A stretch of 64,000 nt of DNA from Fibrella aquatilis (GTDB taxonomy: Bacteria > Bacteroidota > Bacteroidia > Cytophagales > Spirosomataceae), in contig NZ_JAFMYU010000008.1 in the NCBI RefSeq assembly GCF_017353255.1, positions 181,189-245,188 on the forward strand. The letters are read 5' to 3'. This document shows, in pieces, positions 36,953 to 44,673 of this stretch. The notes under the pieces are model-generated. The model was given only the letters and a program-made list of their open reading frames with translations, did not search any database and was not told the DNA's origin. The position numbers and the translations under genes are program-made. The number at the start of each line of letters is the position of its first letter. The stretch's first letter is position 1.

Positions 36953-37201
36953 TTAGAAGGTGTGATGCGGGCAGCAAGTTTCCCTGGTTTTGGGTTTGAT
37001 TACATACCAGATGAACAGAATGAACGTCAGCATAACGATAGCGATAGCGCCATATAAAATCCAGTAGTCGAGCGGACTTTCGGGGCCGGTGCCGTGAGTG
37101 ATGCCCGCAAACCCTTTGGGTTGCCGTTTTTCGCAAACCGGGCAGGCGGATAGCAGACCGGCCCTAAGCCAGCCAAACAGGAAGAGGATGTACGGGTTCA
37201 T
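36953..37201 (-). CDS. Small membrane protein of the oxidase cluster with CPVC motif
   Basis: 82 residues: an N-terminal hydrophobic stretch (YILFLFGWLRAGLLSA), a CPVC pair at about 20-23, and a second helix (YGAIAIVMLTFILFIWYVI), ending in a Cys/His tail TCCPHHTF. The ATG overlaps the stop of the cytochrome c gene by 4 bp. The Cys pairs could bind copper or be redox active, which would suit a role in oxidase assembly; this is inference. Confidence 0.7.
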   Translation of the reverse strand: MNPYILFLFGWLRAGLLSACPVCEKRQPKGFAGITHGTGPESPLDYWILYGAIAIVMLTFILFIWYVIKPKTRETCCPHHTF

Positions 37202-38208
37202 GGGGCTAGTTCAGTTTTTATAGTTTCCCGGATCTGCTTCACAAAATTGGGCGTTACGGCAGCCGCTTTATTACCCCAGGCACCTCGCTCGTGAGTCATG
37301 ATGGCAGCAATTTCGGCATCGGTCAGTTTGGCGGCAAAAGCGGGCATAACGGCGTATTCTTCCCGGGCGTTGTAGCCCTGTAAAATAATGCGAACCATCA
37401 ATTCAGCGTTGGCGTGATTCACCACCGGACTGCCTTTCAGAGGCGGGAAAGCCCCTCTGAGCCCTTCGCCGTTGGCCTGGTGACATGCCTGACATTGTTG
37501 GATGTACAGGGAAGCACCGTCTAAAGCCGCTGTTGGTGCCGGATCACCTGTTGCCACCGCTACGCCGGGCTTTTTATACTGAATAAATACGGGTGCGGCC
37601 CCATCGGGTAAGTTGACCTGTTTCAACGATAGTAAATAGGCGACTAACTGACGGGCCTTTTCGGTCGGGACGATATGCCCCCCTCGGCCAGTCCGGAACT
37701 CATCCGGTACGTTGACCTGGGTATCATATTGGCCTGCTATTGCCACTTCCGCAAATAACCAGGGATAAGCGGGCATAATTGATGCTGTGACTACCGAGCG
37801 CGGATTATACAGATGGAGGTAATGCCAGGCCTCACTTGGCTGACGTTCGCCAATTTCGGTCAGGTCGGGCCCCGTTCGTTCGGTCCCTAGCACGGAGGCC
37901 GGAGCACGCAGGTTATCTAGACGGGTACGCCAGGCATAATCCGCCGGAATGCCCGGTCGGCCACCCCAGGTTTCGTCCATGTCGATGTTGCGCACCTGCT
38001 GGGTATGGCAGCCAACGCATCCCTCGGCTACAAACACTCGTAAGCCTGCTTCAACTTCGCCGGTTTGCGGTTCGCTACCAGGAAGTAGAGCATTGTTTTC
38101 CTGCACCGACCAAGCGGGTTGCACTGCAATTAGCACACTGAGCGATAAATAAATCAGCACGATGATACCGACAAACAGCCGGTGGTTTTTGTATAGGTTA
38201 AATGGCAT
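37198..38208 (-). CDS. Fused CcoO-like and CcoP-like diheme cytochrome c
   Basis: 336 residues from ATG 38208, 11 bp inside the 3' end of the oxidase subunit I gene. It has one N-terminal membrane anchor (IIVLIYLSLSVLIAV). The first heme site is CVGCHTQQ in a CcoO-like context (ETWGGRPGIPADYAW, RTGPDLTEIGERQPSEAWHY). The second is CQACHQANGEG in a CcoP-like class I domain with the distal Met near YAVMPAFAAKL. It would pass electrons from a quinol-oxidising complex to subunit I. In proteobacterial cbb3 oxidases these are two separate subunits, so the fusion is notable. Confidence 0.85.
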   Translation of the reverse strand: MPFNLYKNHRLFVGIIVLIYLSLSVLIAVQPAWSVQENNALLPGSEPQTGEVEAGLRVFVAEGCVGCHTQQVRNIDMDETWGGRPGIPADYAWRTRLDNLRAPASVLGTERTGPDLTEIGERQPSEAWHYLHLYNPRSVVTASIMPAYPWLFAEVAIAGQYDTQVNVPDEFRTGRGGHIVPTEKARQLVAYLLSLKQVNLPDGAAPVFIQYKKPGVAVATGDPAPTAALDGASLYIQQCQACHQANGEGLRGAFPPLKGSPVVNHANAELMVRIILQGYNAREEYAVMPAFAAKLTDAEIAAIMTHERGAWGNKAAAVTPNFVKQIRETIKTELAP

Positions 38209-40018
38209 GAGCTTGAGGCATGGGTAAAGCACTATCGGAAATCAGGCTTTTATGCAACAGCATATCGTAGAGGTTGTAGGCAAAAACGAAGTGAGATACC
38301 AACATCATTGTGCCGCCAATGGCACGCCAGAGCCAAAACGGCATCATCAGCACCACTCCGTCAATAAAGGGTTTACCCTCCAGCCACCCAATACCTTTGA
38401 GTGTGCCCCCTACCATCAGCGAAATGATATAGGCCAGCAGCCCAATTAGGGCGAACCAAAAATGAACGCCTACCAAAAGTTGCTTCGGCTCCCGGCCTAG
38501 AAATCGTGGTACAAGAGCATAGATACACCCCCAAAGCATAAAGGAAATAATGCCGTACATCGTGATGTGGGAGTGAGCGACGTTGAAGTCGGTGAAGTGC
38601 CAGATTACATTGGTAAACCGAAACGCCTGTAAGGATCCCTGCACGGACCCGACAAAGTAGAATAGGATACCAATCAGCAAAAAAGGCAGCGAATAACTGT
38701 CGGCGATGTGTTTGTAACTGCCCCGGATGGTCAGCAGAAAGTTAGTCGTTCCAGCCAGCACCGGAATAAACATACCTGCGCTAAACACAATAGCCACCGT
38801 TTGCAAGGACCAAGGCAGCGGGCTAAACACATAATGGTGCGTACCGATGAGGGTGTAAAACAACAGTTGGGTCCAGAAAGCCAACACCCCCAGCGAGTAC
38901 GAATAAATCGGCTTATTGAGCGACATCGGTAGGAAATAATAGACCAGCCCTAGCGTGAATGTCATGAACCACATGCCAACGGCCTGATGCATATAGTAGC
39001 CCTGAATGATCGTTTCACCCATACCATTCTGGTAAAGCGGTATATAACCAATCACCGTTAGGATAAGCGTCCAGACCAAGGCAGCCAGCATGTACCAGTT
39101 TGAGATATACATTTCGCCTGTTTTGCGGCTGGCCACCGTCTGGTAGAAATTGATAAAGGCAACGCCTACGCCAGCTACGAACAAGCCCATAACAGGCCAG
39201 ATAAATTCTCGATATTCTCCACCACCATTATTGATCCCAGCCATCAGGCAGACAGAGCCGATGCCCACGCAGATGTTAATCAACCCGAGTGAGAACCAGC
39301 CTAGCCCGTAGCTGTACAGGCGGGTATTACCGGTGCGGATCACGACAAAATGGCCTAGTCCCAGCATGGCCAGCGAGGCCCAGCCCCAGAAAACAACATT
39401 GGTGTGTACGGGCCGCAGACGCCCAAACGATAGCCAGGCTATATGGTCAATGTCGGGTCGTACGAACTTGATGCCAACGTACCAGCCCACTACTGTACCG
39501 AACACCAGCCAGAAGGTCGCACTCAGCAGAAACGCCCCGACCAGCGTAATCAGGCGTGGGTCTACTTCACCATTGCGGAACGTTTTCTTTTTTTCAGCTA
39601 CTAATGGTGAATGTACATCAGTCGATAAATGGCTTATGAGTCCACGCTCGTCGCGGGGTTCTTCATCGCCTGCCAGTTCATTCCCCACCAGTTGGTAAAC
39701 GAGTGACTGGTGCCGTTCGACAAGTTTGCCCAATTGAGCAGGCGATAGATTGATTAGTGCTTCGTCAAGATTTCGTTCCTGTGAATTGGGCTGAGGCATG
39801 TTGAGCTGCTGAACGACGCGCCCCAGCCGGATGATTGCAATAAAGGCAACGAAGACAACCACTAACAATAGTAGCCCGATGGTGCCGATAATGCCAGGTT
39901 GATTCAGCAGGGCATCAATGGAACCGGGTTGAGCAAACGCTGCATCTGCTGAACAGGCCAGCAGTCCAACGACCACTATAATTTTGGTCAATAAGAGCTT
40001 AAGTGATTGCCGTTTCAT
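38198..40018 (-). CDS. ccoN: cbb3-type cytochrome c oxidase subunit I with N-terminal extension
   Basis: 606 residues from ATG 40018. An N-terminal signal-like helix (IIVVVGLLACSADAAFA), another helix and about 80 soluble residues precede the heme-copper oxidase core. The core has LRPVHTNVVFWGWASLAM (low-spin heme His), YYMHQAVGMWF (CuB-ligand region), FYTLIGTHHYVFSPLPW (the His pair, with a Tyr six residues before it, as in the cross-linked Tyr of cbb3 enzymes) and NVAHSHITMYG (heme ligands). The retained Tyr favours an O2-reducing oxidase over a nitric oxide reductase. The next gene downstream supplies the cytochrome c subunit. Confidence 0.9.
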   Translation of the reverse strand: MKRQSLKLLLTKIIVVVGLLACSADAAFAQPGSIDALLNQPGIIGTIGLLLLVVVFVAFIAIIRLGRVVQQLNMPQPNSQERNLDEALINLSPAQLGKLVERHQSLVYQLVGNELAGDEEPRDERGLISHLSTDVHSPLVAEKKKTFRNGEVDPRLITLVGAFLLSATFWLVFGTVVGWYVGIKFVRPDIDHIAWLSFGRLRPVHTNVVFWGWASLAMLGLGHFVVIRTGNTRLYSYGLGWFSLGLINICVGIGSVCLMAGINNGGGEYREFIWPVMGLFVAGVGVAFINFYQTVASRKTGEMYISNWYMLAALVWTLILTVIGYIPLYQNGMGETIIQGYYMHQAVGMWFMTFTLGLVYYFLPMSLNKPIYSYSLGVLAFWTQLLFYTLIGTHHYVFSPLPWSLQTVAIVFSAGMFIPVLAGTTNFLLTIRGSYKHIADSYSLPFLLIGILFYFVGSVQGSLQAFRFTNVIWHFTDFNVAHSHITMYGIISFMLWGCIYALVPRFLGREPKQLLVGVHFWFALIGLLAYIISLMVGGTLKGIGWLEGKPFIDGVVLMMPFWLWRAIGGTMMLVSHFVFAYNLYDMLLHKSLISDSALPMPQAHAI

Positions 40019-40068
40019 CAGAAGAAGACAGTAACGTGGTAAACGGCTAGCCATGTTCAGACAGTGGC

Positions 40069-40365
40069 TTAGCGATAAATCAAGAGTTCAGCATCTTGCA
40101 GACAAGTGAGTGCGTGGGTATGTCCAGCCGGGAAAACGACGAAATTGCCTGCGCTAAATTGGTCGTGCTGCTCATCGAGCGTAATAATCATCTGCCCGGC
40201 GAGTACCAGCACAAACACGTCAACGGGCGCCTGATGCGGGGGCATGGAATCGCCCGTACGGAAGGTCTTGTGAATAATCTTTTTACCGTCGAGATTAGCC
40301 AGCGAAACTGTGCTTGTCTGATTAGCCGTGGTGTTCATACAAATGGGCAGACTTCCCTTTTCCAT
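40069..40365 (-). CDS. Small cupin protein
   Basis: 98 residues, a single cupin barrel: MPPHQAPVDVFVLVLAGQ (motif 1) and FSAGNFVVFPAGHTHALTCL (motif 2, with HTH metal-ligand pattern). It lies between the globin and oxidase genes on the same strand, 50 bp before the oxidase start. It may act as a small-molecule sensor or storage protein; unknown. Confidence 0.8.
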   Translation of the reverse strand: MEKGSLPICMNTTANQTSTVSLANLDGKKIIHKTFRTGDSMPPHQAPVDVFVLVLAGQMIITLDEQHDQFSAGNFVVFPAGHTHALTCLQDAELLIYR

Positions 40366-40376
40366 GATGTTTAAGA

Positions 40377-40796
40377 TTAGTGGGTGTTGGCGAGCGTGTG
40401 TAGCTTAGCTTGTAAAACCATCGACATAGTCCGGGCACGGGTTTTAGCAGCTTCGGCTATTGGTCTGGTGAAGAGGGCATTGACTGTTAGACAAAACAGA
40501 CTATTCCACTGCTCGAAATGAACTGGTTCCAGCAACTGCTTTGAATGCAGTTCGATGTGTTTAAGAATTACGTTGCTGTGGTAGCGATTTTTGGCGAATA
40601 GTATGGTTTCCCAGAAATCGGCCATCAACGGGAAATGCGTCGCGAGCGTTACATGCGCCACGACCGTAAAGAGGGGGGCAAGCAGTTTATCGGCGAAAAC
40701 CTGGTCGTAGAAGGTTTCGACTAAGTTTTCAATATCGGCGCGTGTGGTTATATCCGTATGCGATTGCGTGAGCTTCAGGGCTATTTGATTGACCAC
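40377..40796 (-). CDS. Group III truncated hemoglobin
   Basis: 139 residues with a GTG start (40794-40796). The globin pattern is IENLVETFYDQVFADKLLAP and MADFWETILF, then the proximal His region LEPVHFEQWNSLF. Group III truncated globins bind O2, NO or sulfide and often accompany microaerobic or NO-stress genes, which suits its place between the cupin and AhpD-like genes. It is 11 bp from the cupin gene and 73 bp from the AhpD-like gene. Confidence 0.85.
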   Translation of the reverse strand: MVNQIALKLTQSHTDITTRADIENLVETFYDQVFADKLLAPLFTVVAHVTLATHFPLMADFWETILFAKNRYHSNVILKHIELHSKQLLEPVHFEQWNSLFCLTVNALFTRPIAEAAKTRARTMSMVLQAKLHTLANTH

Positions 40797-40869
40797 TACA
40801 AAAGTCCCGCTTGCAGATTGCCCCTGTTTATGACCTAAATCATACGTCCCATAAAGAGGTATTCTTAAA

Positions 40870-41307
40870 TCAGACAGGTGTCATGCGCGTGGCGATACCA
40901 ATCCGGTTCCAGGCATTGATACTGATGATAGCCATGATGAGATTTGCGGTCCGCTTTTCACCAAACACAGCTAATACCCGGTCGTAGGTTTCGTCGGATA
41001 CTCGTTTATTGTGAATCAGGGTCACCTCTTCCGTTAGGGCCAGAAGAGCGCGCTCCTCGTCGGTGAAGTAAGGACTTTCCTCCCAGGCATCGAGGGCATA
41101 AATACGCTTTTCGGTTTCGCCACGTGCCCGCGCGTCTTTGGTATGCGACTGAATGCAGTAGGCACAACCATTGATCTGCGATGCCCTAATTTTCAGCAGG
41201 TCGATTTGTGCAGGGTTGAGTTCCGATTCGGCAATATGTTTATCAATAGCCGAAAGCATCTCATAAAATTTGGGTTCGAGGAGGCCGATTTTAATTCGCT
41301 TTGCCAT
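40870..41307 (-). CDS. AhpD-like carboxymuconolactone decarboxylase family protein
   Basis: 145 residues. The peroxidase-type active site is NGCAYCIQSHTKDARARGE (CxxC followed by His). This subfamily acts in peroxide or thiol redox defence and is not a lactone decarboxylase. It is flanked by DoxX and globin genes on the same strand (18 and 73 bp). Small DoxX plus AhpD-like pairs are common in Bacteroidota. Confidence 0.88.
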   Translation of the reverse strand: MAKRIKIGLLEPKFYEMLSAIDKHIAESELNPAQIDLLKIRASQINGCAYCIQSHTKDARARGETEKRIYALDAWEESPYFTDEERALLALTEEVTLIHNKRVSDETYDRVLAVFGEKRTANLIMAIISINAWNRIGIATRMTPV

Positions 41308-41325
41308 ACTTGTGCGTGGTTTGTA

Positions 41326-41784
41326 TTAGAAAAAGATGGTAGAACGTCGCTCAAAGATCAAATTATCAATACTATAGGCGTGAGCGTAGAATGTAGCCAA
41401 TAGTAGTCCGGCTGCACTATCAACCCATACCGAGTAGTTGATTGGTGCCTTGTATCCTAACTCAATGGTCATCGCCAGAGCAAACGCGCCGGTAAGCAGT
41501 CCAGCACCTAACGCGGCCCAACGCGTAAATAGACCAAAGACGAGCAGGATGCCGAAACTTGCTTCGCCGAGGGTAGCCAGAATGGCCAGTACACCGGCCA
41601 CTTCCTCGGAAACAGATGGGTTCAGCTTGTGAGTGTAGAGAACAAAAATTGCCCAGTTACCCCAGCTAATATTTTTCTCGCCAGGCATTCCTATCCAGCC
41701 TAGTCGGTCAGCTACTGGGATCAATAATGTAATTCCCAGAGCGATGCGTAGAAAGAACGATAGAATTTGTTGATAGAAATACAT
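41326..41784 (-). CDS. DoxX family membrane protein
   Basis: 152 residues with four membrane helices. DoxX signatures are FLRIALGITLLIPVADRLGW, a central GLFTRWAALGAGLLTGAFAL and LGEASFGILLVFG. Members are often beside thiol or quinone redox genes. It is 18 bp upstream of the AhpD-like gene on the same strand, so they probably form a module. Confidence 0.85.
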   Translation of the reverse strand: MYFYQQILSFFLRIALGITLLIPVADRLGWIGMPGEKNISWGNWAIFVLYTHKLNPSVSEEVAGVLAILATLGEASFGILLVFGLFTRWAALGAGLLTGAFALAMTIELGYKAPINYSVWVDSAAGLLLATFYAHAYSIDNLIFERRSTIFF

Positions 41785-41813
41785 GATGCAAGAGCCAATT
41801 AAGAATTAACAGA

Positions 41814-42062
41814 TCAGGGCCGGACGTCGTGCCAGTAATTATTCGCGGCAGCAATTGTTGAGAACTCAGTCGCTACGGTTTGCCCAATAGCAATCAGCAT
41901 CATGGCATCACTGGCGTATACCCCGCGCAGTGTTTCTCGAACCTGAGCGTCAGGTTGTGTCGTTTTGATAATGAGTCGGGCCATTTTAATGGCCAACTGA
42001 CGACCTTCTTCGGGTGTAGCTGTCAGTAGACTATTGTTGGGAATAAGGGTTACAGGTTCCAT
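41814..42062 (-). CDS. Hypothetical protein, first gene of redox cluster
   Basis: 82 residues; MEPVTLIPNNSLLTATPEEG then an amphipathic helical body with no Cys and no membrane helix. No family recognised. It opens the minus-strand redox/oxidase cluster, 29 bp before DoxX. Its upstream region holds TCCAG-N5-CTGGA and repeated CTGGAG words. Confidence 0.65.
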   Translation of the reverse strand: MEPVTLIPNNSLLTATPEEGRQLAIKMARLIIKTTQPDAQVRETLRGVYASDAMMLIAIGQTVATEFSTIAAANNYWHDVRP

Positions 42063-42235
42063 ATGATTTGCATACTCAAAGCCTTTTTGTAAACACTACA
42101 GGCGCTTATTCCAAACTCTATGCCCAAAGCAGAAAACGACGCTCAATACTTAAGAAAGAGTCAAAATAGCCCTTCAGACTAGCTTTAGCCACAATTAAGC
42201 TATCTGAAAATAATCAGGCTTAGCTCAACGGAAAA

Positions 42236-42282
42236 TCCAGAAATACTGGAGAAATGAATACAAATTGGAGATATATCTGGAG
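42236..42282. promoter_or_regulatory. CTGGAG repeat cluster upstream of redox operon
   Basis: TCCAG-N5-CTGGA at 42236-42250, then TTGGAG at 42265-42270 and CTGGAG at 42277-42282. Similar words occur upstream of the SDR gene. Candidate regulator sites, weak on their own. Confidence 0.25.
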
Positions 42283-42333
42283 CGAATAGACTTTCTCGGT
42301 TTGCGCTTGTGCTTTAATAATTACATCTTGTGT

Positions 42334-42436
42334 AGTTCATCAGGCTCAAGCAATTACTCAAAAAATCAGGTGATTGTAGCAGGACGCTACTTGGCATCAA
42401 AAAGCCGCGCTCAGACTCAACTGGCGCGGCTTTTTT
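42334..42436 (+). ncRNA. Candidate small RNA ending at an orphan intrinsic terminator
   Basis: A promoter-like pair, TTTG at about 42299 and TACATCTTG about 18 bp later, precedes a 100-bp stretch that ends in a strong terminator at 42399-42436. Both flanking genes transcribe away from this point, so neither needs the terminator. The 5' end is approximate and the family unknown. Confidence 0.4.
42399..42436 (+). terminator. Intrinsic terminator
   Basis: AAAAAGCCGCGC, a 13-nt loop, then GCGCGGCTTTTTT: a GC-rich 7-bp stem extended by A-T pairs with a run of six T's. The A-run on the other side would also let it work on the minus strand. Confidence 0.85.
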
Positions 42437-42614
42437 GAGGGATGATTATTTCGGTACAGCCGATATAGCTTAGTAAGCGTACTAATGAATCTGGTTGCAG
42501 GTGACGGTTTCTATACGATTTTTCATAAATAGCTCAAGTAACCTGACACGCTTTCCGCTTGCCTCCATGTCATTTTTTGTACGATTATTTAATTATACCC
42601 TAAACTCTTTCCTG

Positions 42615-43496
42615 ATGATAAGCACGTTCAAAGCCCGGTTTGGGATGCTTCTACGGTGGTCTGGTATGGTGTTTCTGGCCTTATTCTGTTTCCGGCTGCT
42701 CTATGGCTATCTGGCTACCGATACCGCTCAGGCTAGCGACGACGGAGCTAACTTCTTCAGTTCACTGGAAAATGTGCGAAAGAATTACGCGTCAGAAAAA
42801 AGCATGAAGTTAAGCGGCGACGTGCCCGCGCAGTCGGCTATGGCGTCCAGCCAGAAATTTGAAAAGACGGCTTCGGTCAAGCTCAAGACGTCGTCTTTTG
42901 AGGATGACGAAAAGCGCGTTAAGGCCCAAACCAAAGCTTACAACGCCGTTATTCAGTACGAACAAAACGAAGGGCAGCGCGGCAACCGCGAAATCCACCT
43001 GCTCATTGGCGTCGACCCGGCGCAGTTCGATAAATTCTGTCTGGAGGTGCAGAAAATTGGTAGCCTCAAGGCTATTTCCGTCACCAAAGTTGACAAGACA
43101 AATGAGTTCAGGAAATTGAACGCCGAGAAGATTTCCGTCGAAAAATCGCTTCAGTCGCTTAACGAACTCAAGTCGAAGGGTGGGGAGATTGCTGATTTTG
43201 TGACCCTCAACGACAAGATCCTGGAGATGGAAACCAAGCTTCAGGACCTGGGCGTCGAGCTGGGCAACTTCGACACTGAAAATGAGTTCTGCACCGTCCG
43301 GCTTTCGGTGTATGAAGGGGCGACGGAGAAAAACATCAGCGTCGTTCACCGCATCAAAGTAGCCCTGGAATGGACTATCGAGTACTTCGCGCTGCTGGTG
43401 TTCGCGTTGATTGGGCTGTGTGTCCTGGCTTTATTACTGCTCATGATCGCTGATAAGCTGAAACTGATGGCCGTATTAACCACGAGGAATAACTAA
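42615..43496 (+). CDS. DUF4349-type membrane-anchored coiled-coil protein
   Basis: 293 residues from ATG 42615 (MISTFKARFGMLLRWSG); earlier in-frame Mets at 42495 and 42567 add unlikely sequence. It has an N-terminal anchor (MVFLALFCFRLLYGYL), a DUF4349-type body with IHLLIGVDPAQFDKFCLEV and a coiled coil (AEKISVEKSLQSLNELKSK), then a C-terminal helix (YFALLVFALIGLCVLALLLL). The family is of unknown function and probably exposes the body outside the inner membrane. Its stop is 3 bp from the end of the convergent FHA gene. Confidence 0.82.
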   Translation: MISTFKARFGMLLRWSGMVFLALFCFRLLYGYLATDTAQASDDGANFFSSLENVRKNYASEKSMKLSGDVPAQSAMASSQKFEKTASVKLKTSSFEDDEKRVKAQTKAYNAVIQYEQNEGQRGNREIHLLIGVDPAQFDKFCLEVQKIGSLKAISVTKVDKTNEFRKLNAEKISVEKSLQSLNELKSKGGEIADFVTLNDKILEMETKLQDLGVELGNFDTENEFCTVRLSVYEGATEKNISVVHRIKVALEWTIEYFALLVFALIGLCVLALLLLMIADKLKLMAVLTTRNN

Positions 43497-43499
43497 CCC

Positions 43500-44399
43500 C
43501 TACGCTACCCCCTCTACTAACAACTTCGCCTCGCCGCCGAACTCGATCTGATCGCCGGGGGAGAGTGCGTAGCCCATGCCGGGCATGTCGGCGCGTTCAA
43601 TGGTGTCGTCGGTATGGAGAATCTTGGTTTTGTTACCGCTGGCGGGCAGCCCACCGGGGTCGGCGTAGAGACGAAAACGGCGGTTGGTGGCATCATATTT
43701 AATGGTGGCGTGCTGTCGGCTTACCACGAGGTTGGCCTCGCCCCGGCTTGCGTCGAACCCCACGTCGTCACCATCCAGAAAGACAATGTCGTTGGTCCGA
43801 ATCCGGCCTGAGGCGGTCTCTACAGTCTGTCCGCGCCCGATGGTGAACTCCGTTTTTTGGGTCGAATCGAGCAGGTAACTGGCTTCGGCGGTTTGCCCCA
43901 CCAGCGCCCGAAGCCCGATTTGTGCGGGGTTGATGGTGGCGGCTACGGGCTTGAAAATAGGACTTAGCCCAAAGTCGCCTCGTTGGTAAGTGGCCTCAAT
44001 TGGTAGCACATCCGGCACATACTGCCACTCGAAAGGCCAATTGGGCGGCAGGGCGATGTAATGGTTGGCCAGGTGGCGGTTCAGTTCGGCCTGAAATTGA
44101 CCGGGCTGATGGGCGTAAAGCACCACGTTCATCAGCTGCTCGTCGTCGGGGGTGGGGCAGCGCACCCACAGGCGCAGGCCCAGCGGCGCATTCTCTTTTT
44201 CGTTGGCGTAGGGGGTAAGCTTTTCCACCAAAAAGCGGAACAACTCGTCGCGCTTCCTGGGTGCAGGCGGCGGTTTCGGGCTATTGCTTTGGGCCGAAAC
44301 TGGTACAGATTGGACTGGTTCTGGTGCTGCTGGTTTTGGTATTTCGGCTGGCGGCGTACCCATGCCGAAAAAGCGTTTCAACGTGTCGGAGAAGGGCAT
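43500..44399 (-). CDS. FHA-domain protein of the kinase/cell-wall cluster
   Basis: 299 residues. A Pro-rich linker (PKPAAPEPVQSVPVSAQ, about 20-48) precedes a middle domain of unknown type and a C-terminal FHA domain: TEFTIGRGQT, VVSRQHATIKYD (the SRQH phosphothreonine-binding signature) and LSPGDQIEFGG. FHA domains bind phosphothreonine made by Ser/Thr kinases, and two such kinases lie upstream on the same strand. No membrane helix, so it is cytoplasmic and may link the kinases to the SEDS-PBP fusion. A 69-bp-arm palindrome separates it from that gene, so its expression may be attenuated. Confidence 0.88.
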   Translation of the reverse strand: MPFSDTLKRFFGMGTPPAEIPKPAAPEPVQSVPVSAQSNSPKPPPAPRKRDELFRFLVEKLTPYANEKENAPLGLRLWVRCPTPDDEQLMNVVLYAHQPGQFQAELNRHLANHYIALPPNWPFEWQYVPDVLPIEATYQRGDFGLSPIFKPVAATINPAQIGLRALVGQTAEASYLLDSTQKTEFTIGRGQTVETASGRIRTNDIVFLDGDDVGFDASRGEANLVVSRQHATIKYDATNRRFRLYADPGGLPASGNKTKILHTDDTIERADMPGMGYALSPGDQIEFGGEAKLLVEGVA

Positions 44400-44478
44400 G
44401 GAAGTGGTTGATTTGTGTGGTTATTGGTCATTTCTCTATGCTGTCATTAGTCGTATCCAGCTACCAATGACAGCTTGT

Positions 44479-44671
44479 ATTGGTTGATGAGTCTGTACTC
44501 TAGATTGGCTTCACTAGCTAGGCCCCTCGACTGCGCTCGGGGTGACATCAAACTTGAATCAACTCAATAGCTTGAATATAGTTGCCTGGTACGCTAGCCC
44601 GGTGTCACCCCGAGCGCAGTCGAGGGGCCTAGCTAGTGAAGCCAATCTAGAGTACAGACTCATTAACCAAT
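44479..44671. repeat. Long intergenic palindrome (69-bp arms, 55-bp loop)
   Basis: Left arm 44479-44547 and right arm 44603-44671 are reverse complements with one mismatch. The inner part carries CCCCTCGACTGCGCTCGGGG, a GC-rich motif also known in other genomes as an intergenic repeat. It lies between two co-oriented genes of the kinase cluster. Confidence 0.9.
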
Positions 44672-44673
44672 GA

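Larger units (their letters stand above)
42063..42614. other. Divergent intergenic region, 552 bp, with candidate small RNA
   Basis: It separates the redox cluster (minus) from the DUF4349 gene (plus). It contains a dyad TCCAG-AAATA-CTGGA (42236-42250), CTGGAG-like words at 42246, 42265 and 42277, and an intrinsic terminator (42399-42436) that serves no annotated gene. The frame upstream of ATG 42615 is open from 42495 but does not look coding. Confidence 0.5.

Noticed and set aside
38198..40018. Nitric oxide reductase (NorB-like) rather than oxidase
   Set aside because: The Tyr six residues before the HH pair is kept as in cbb3 oxidases, and the partner cytochrome has CcoO/CcoP character.
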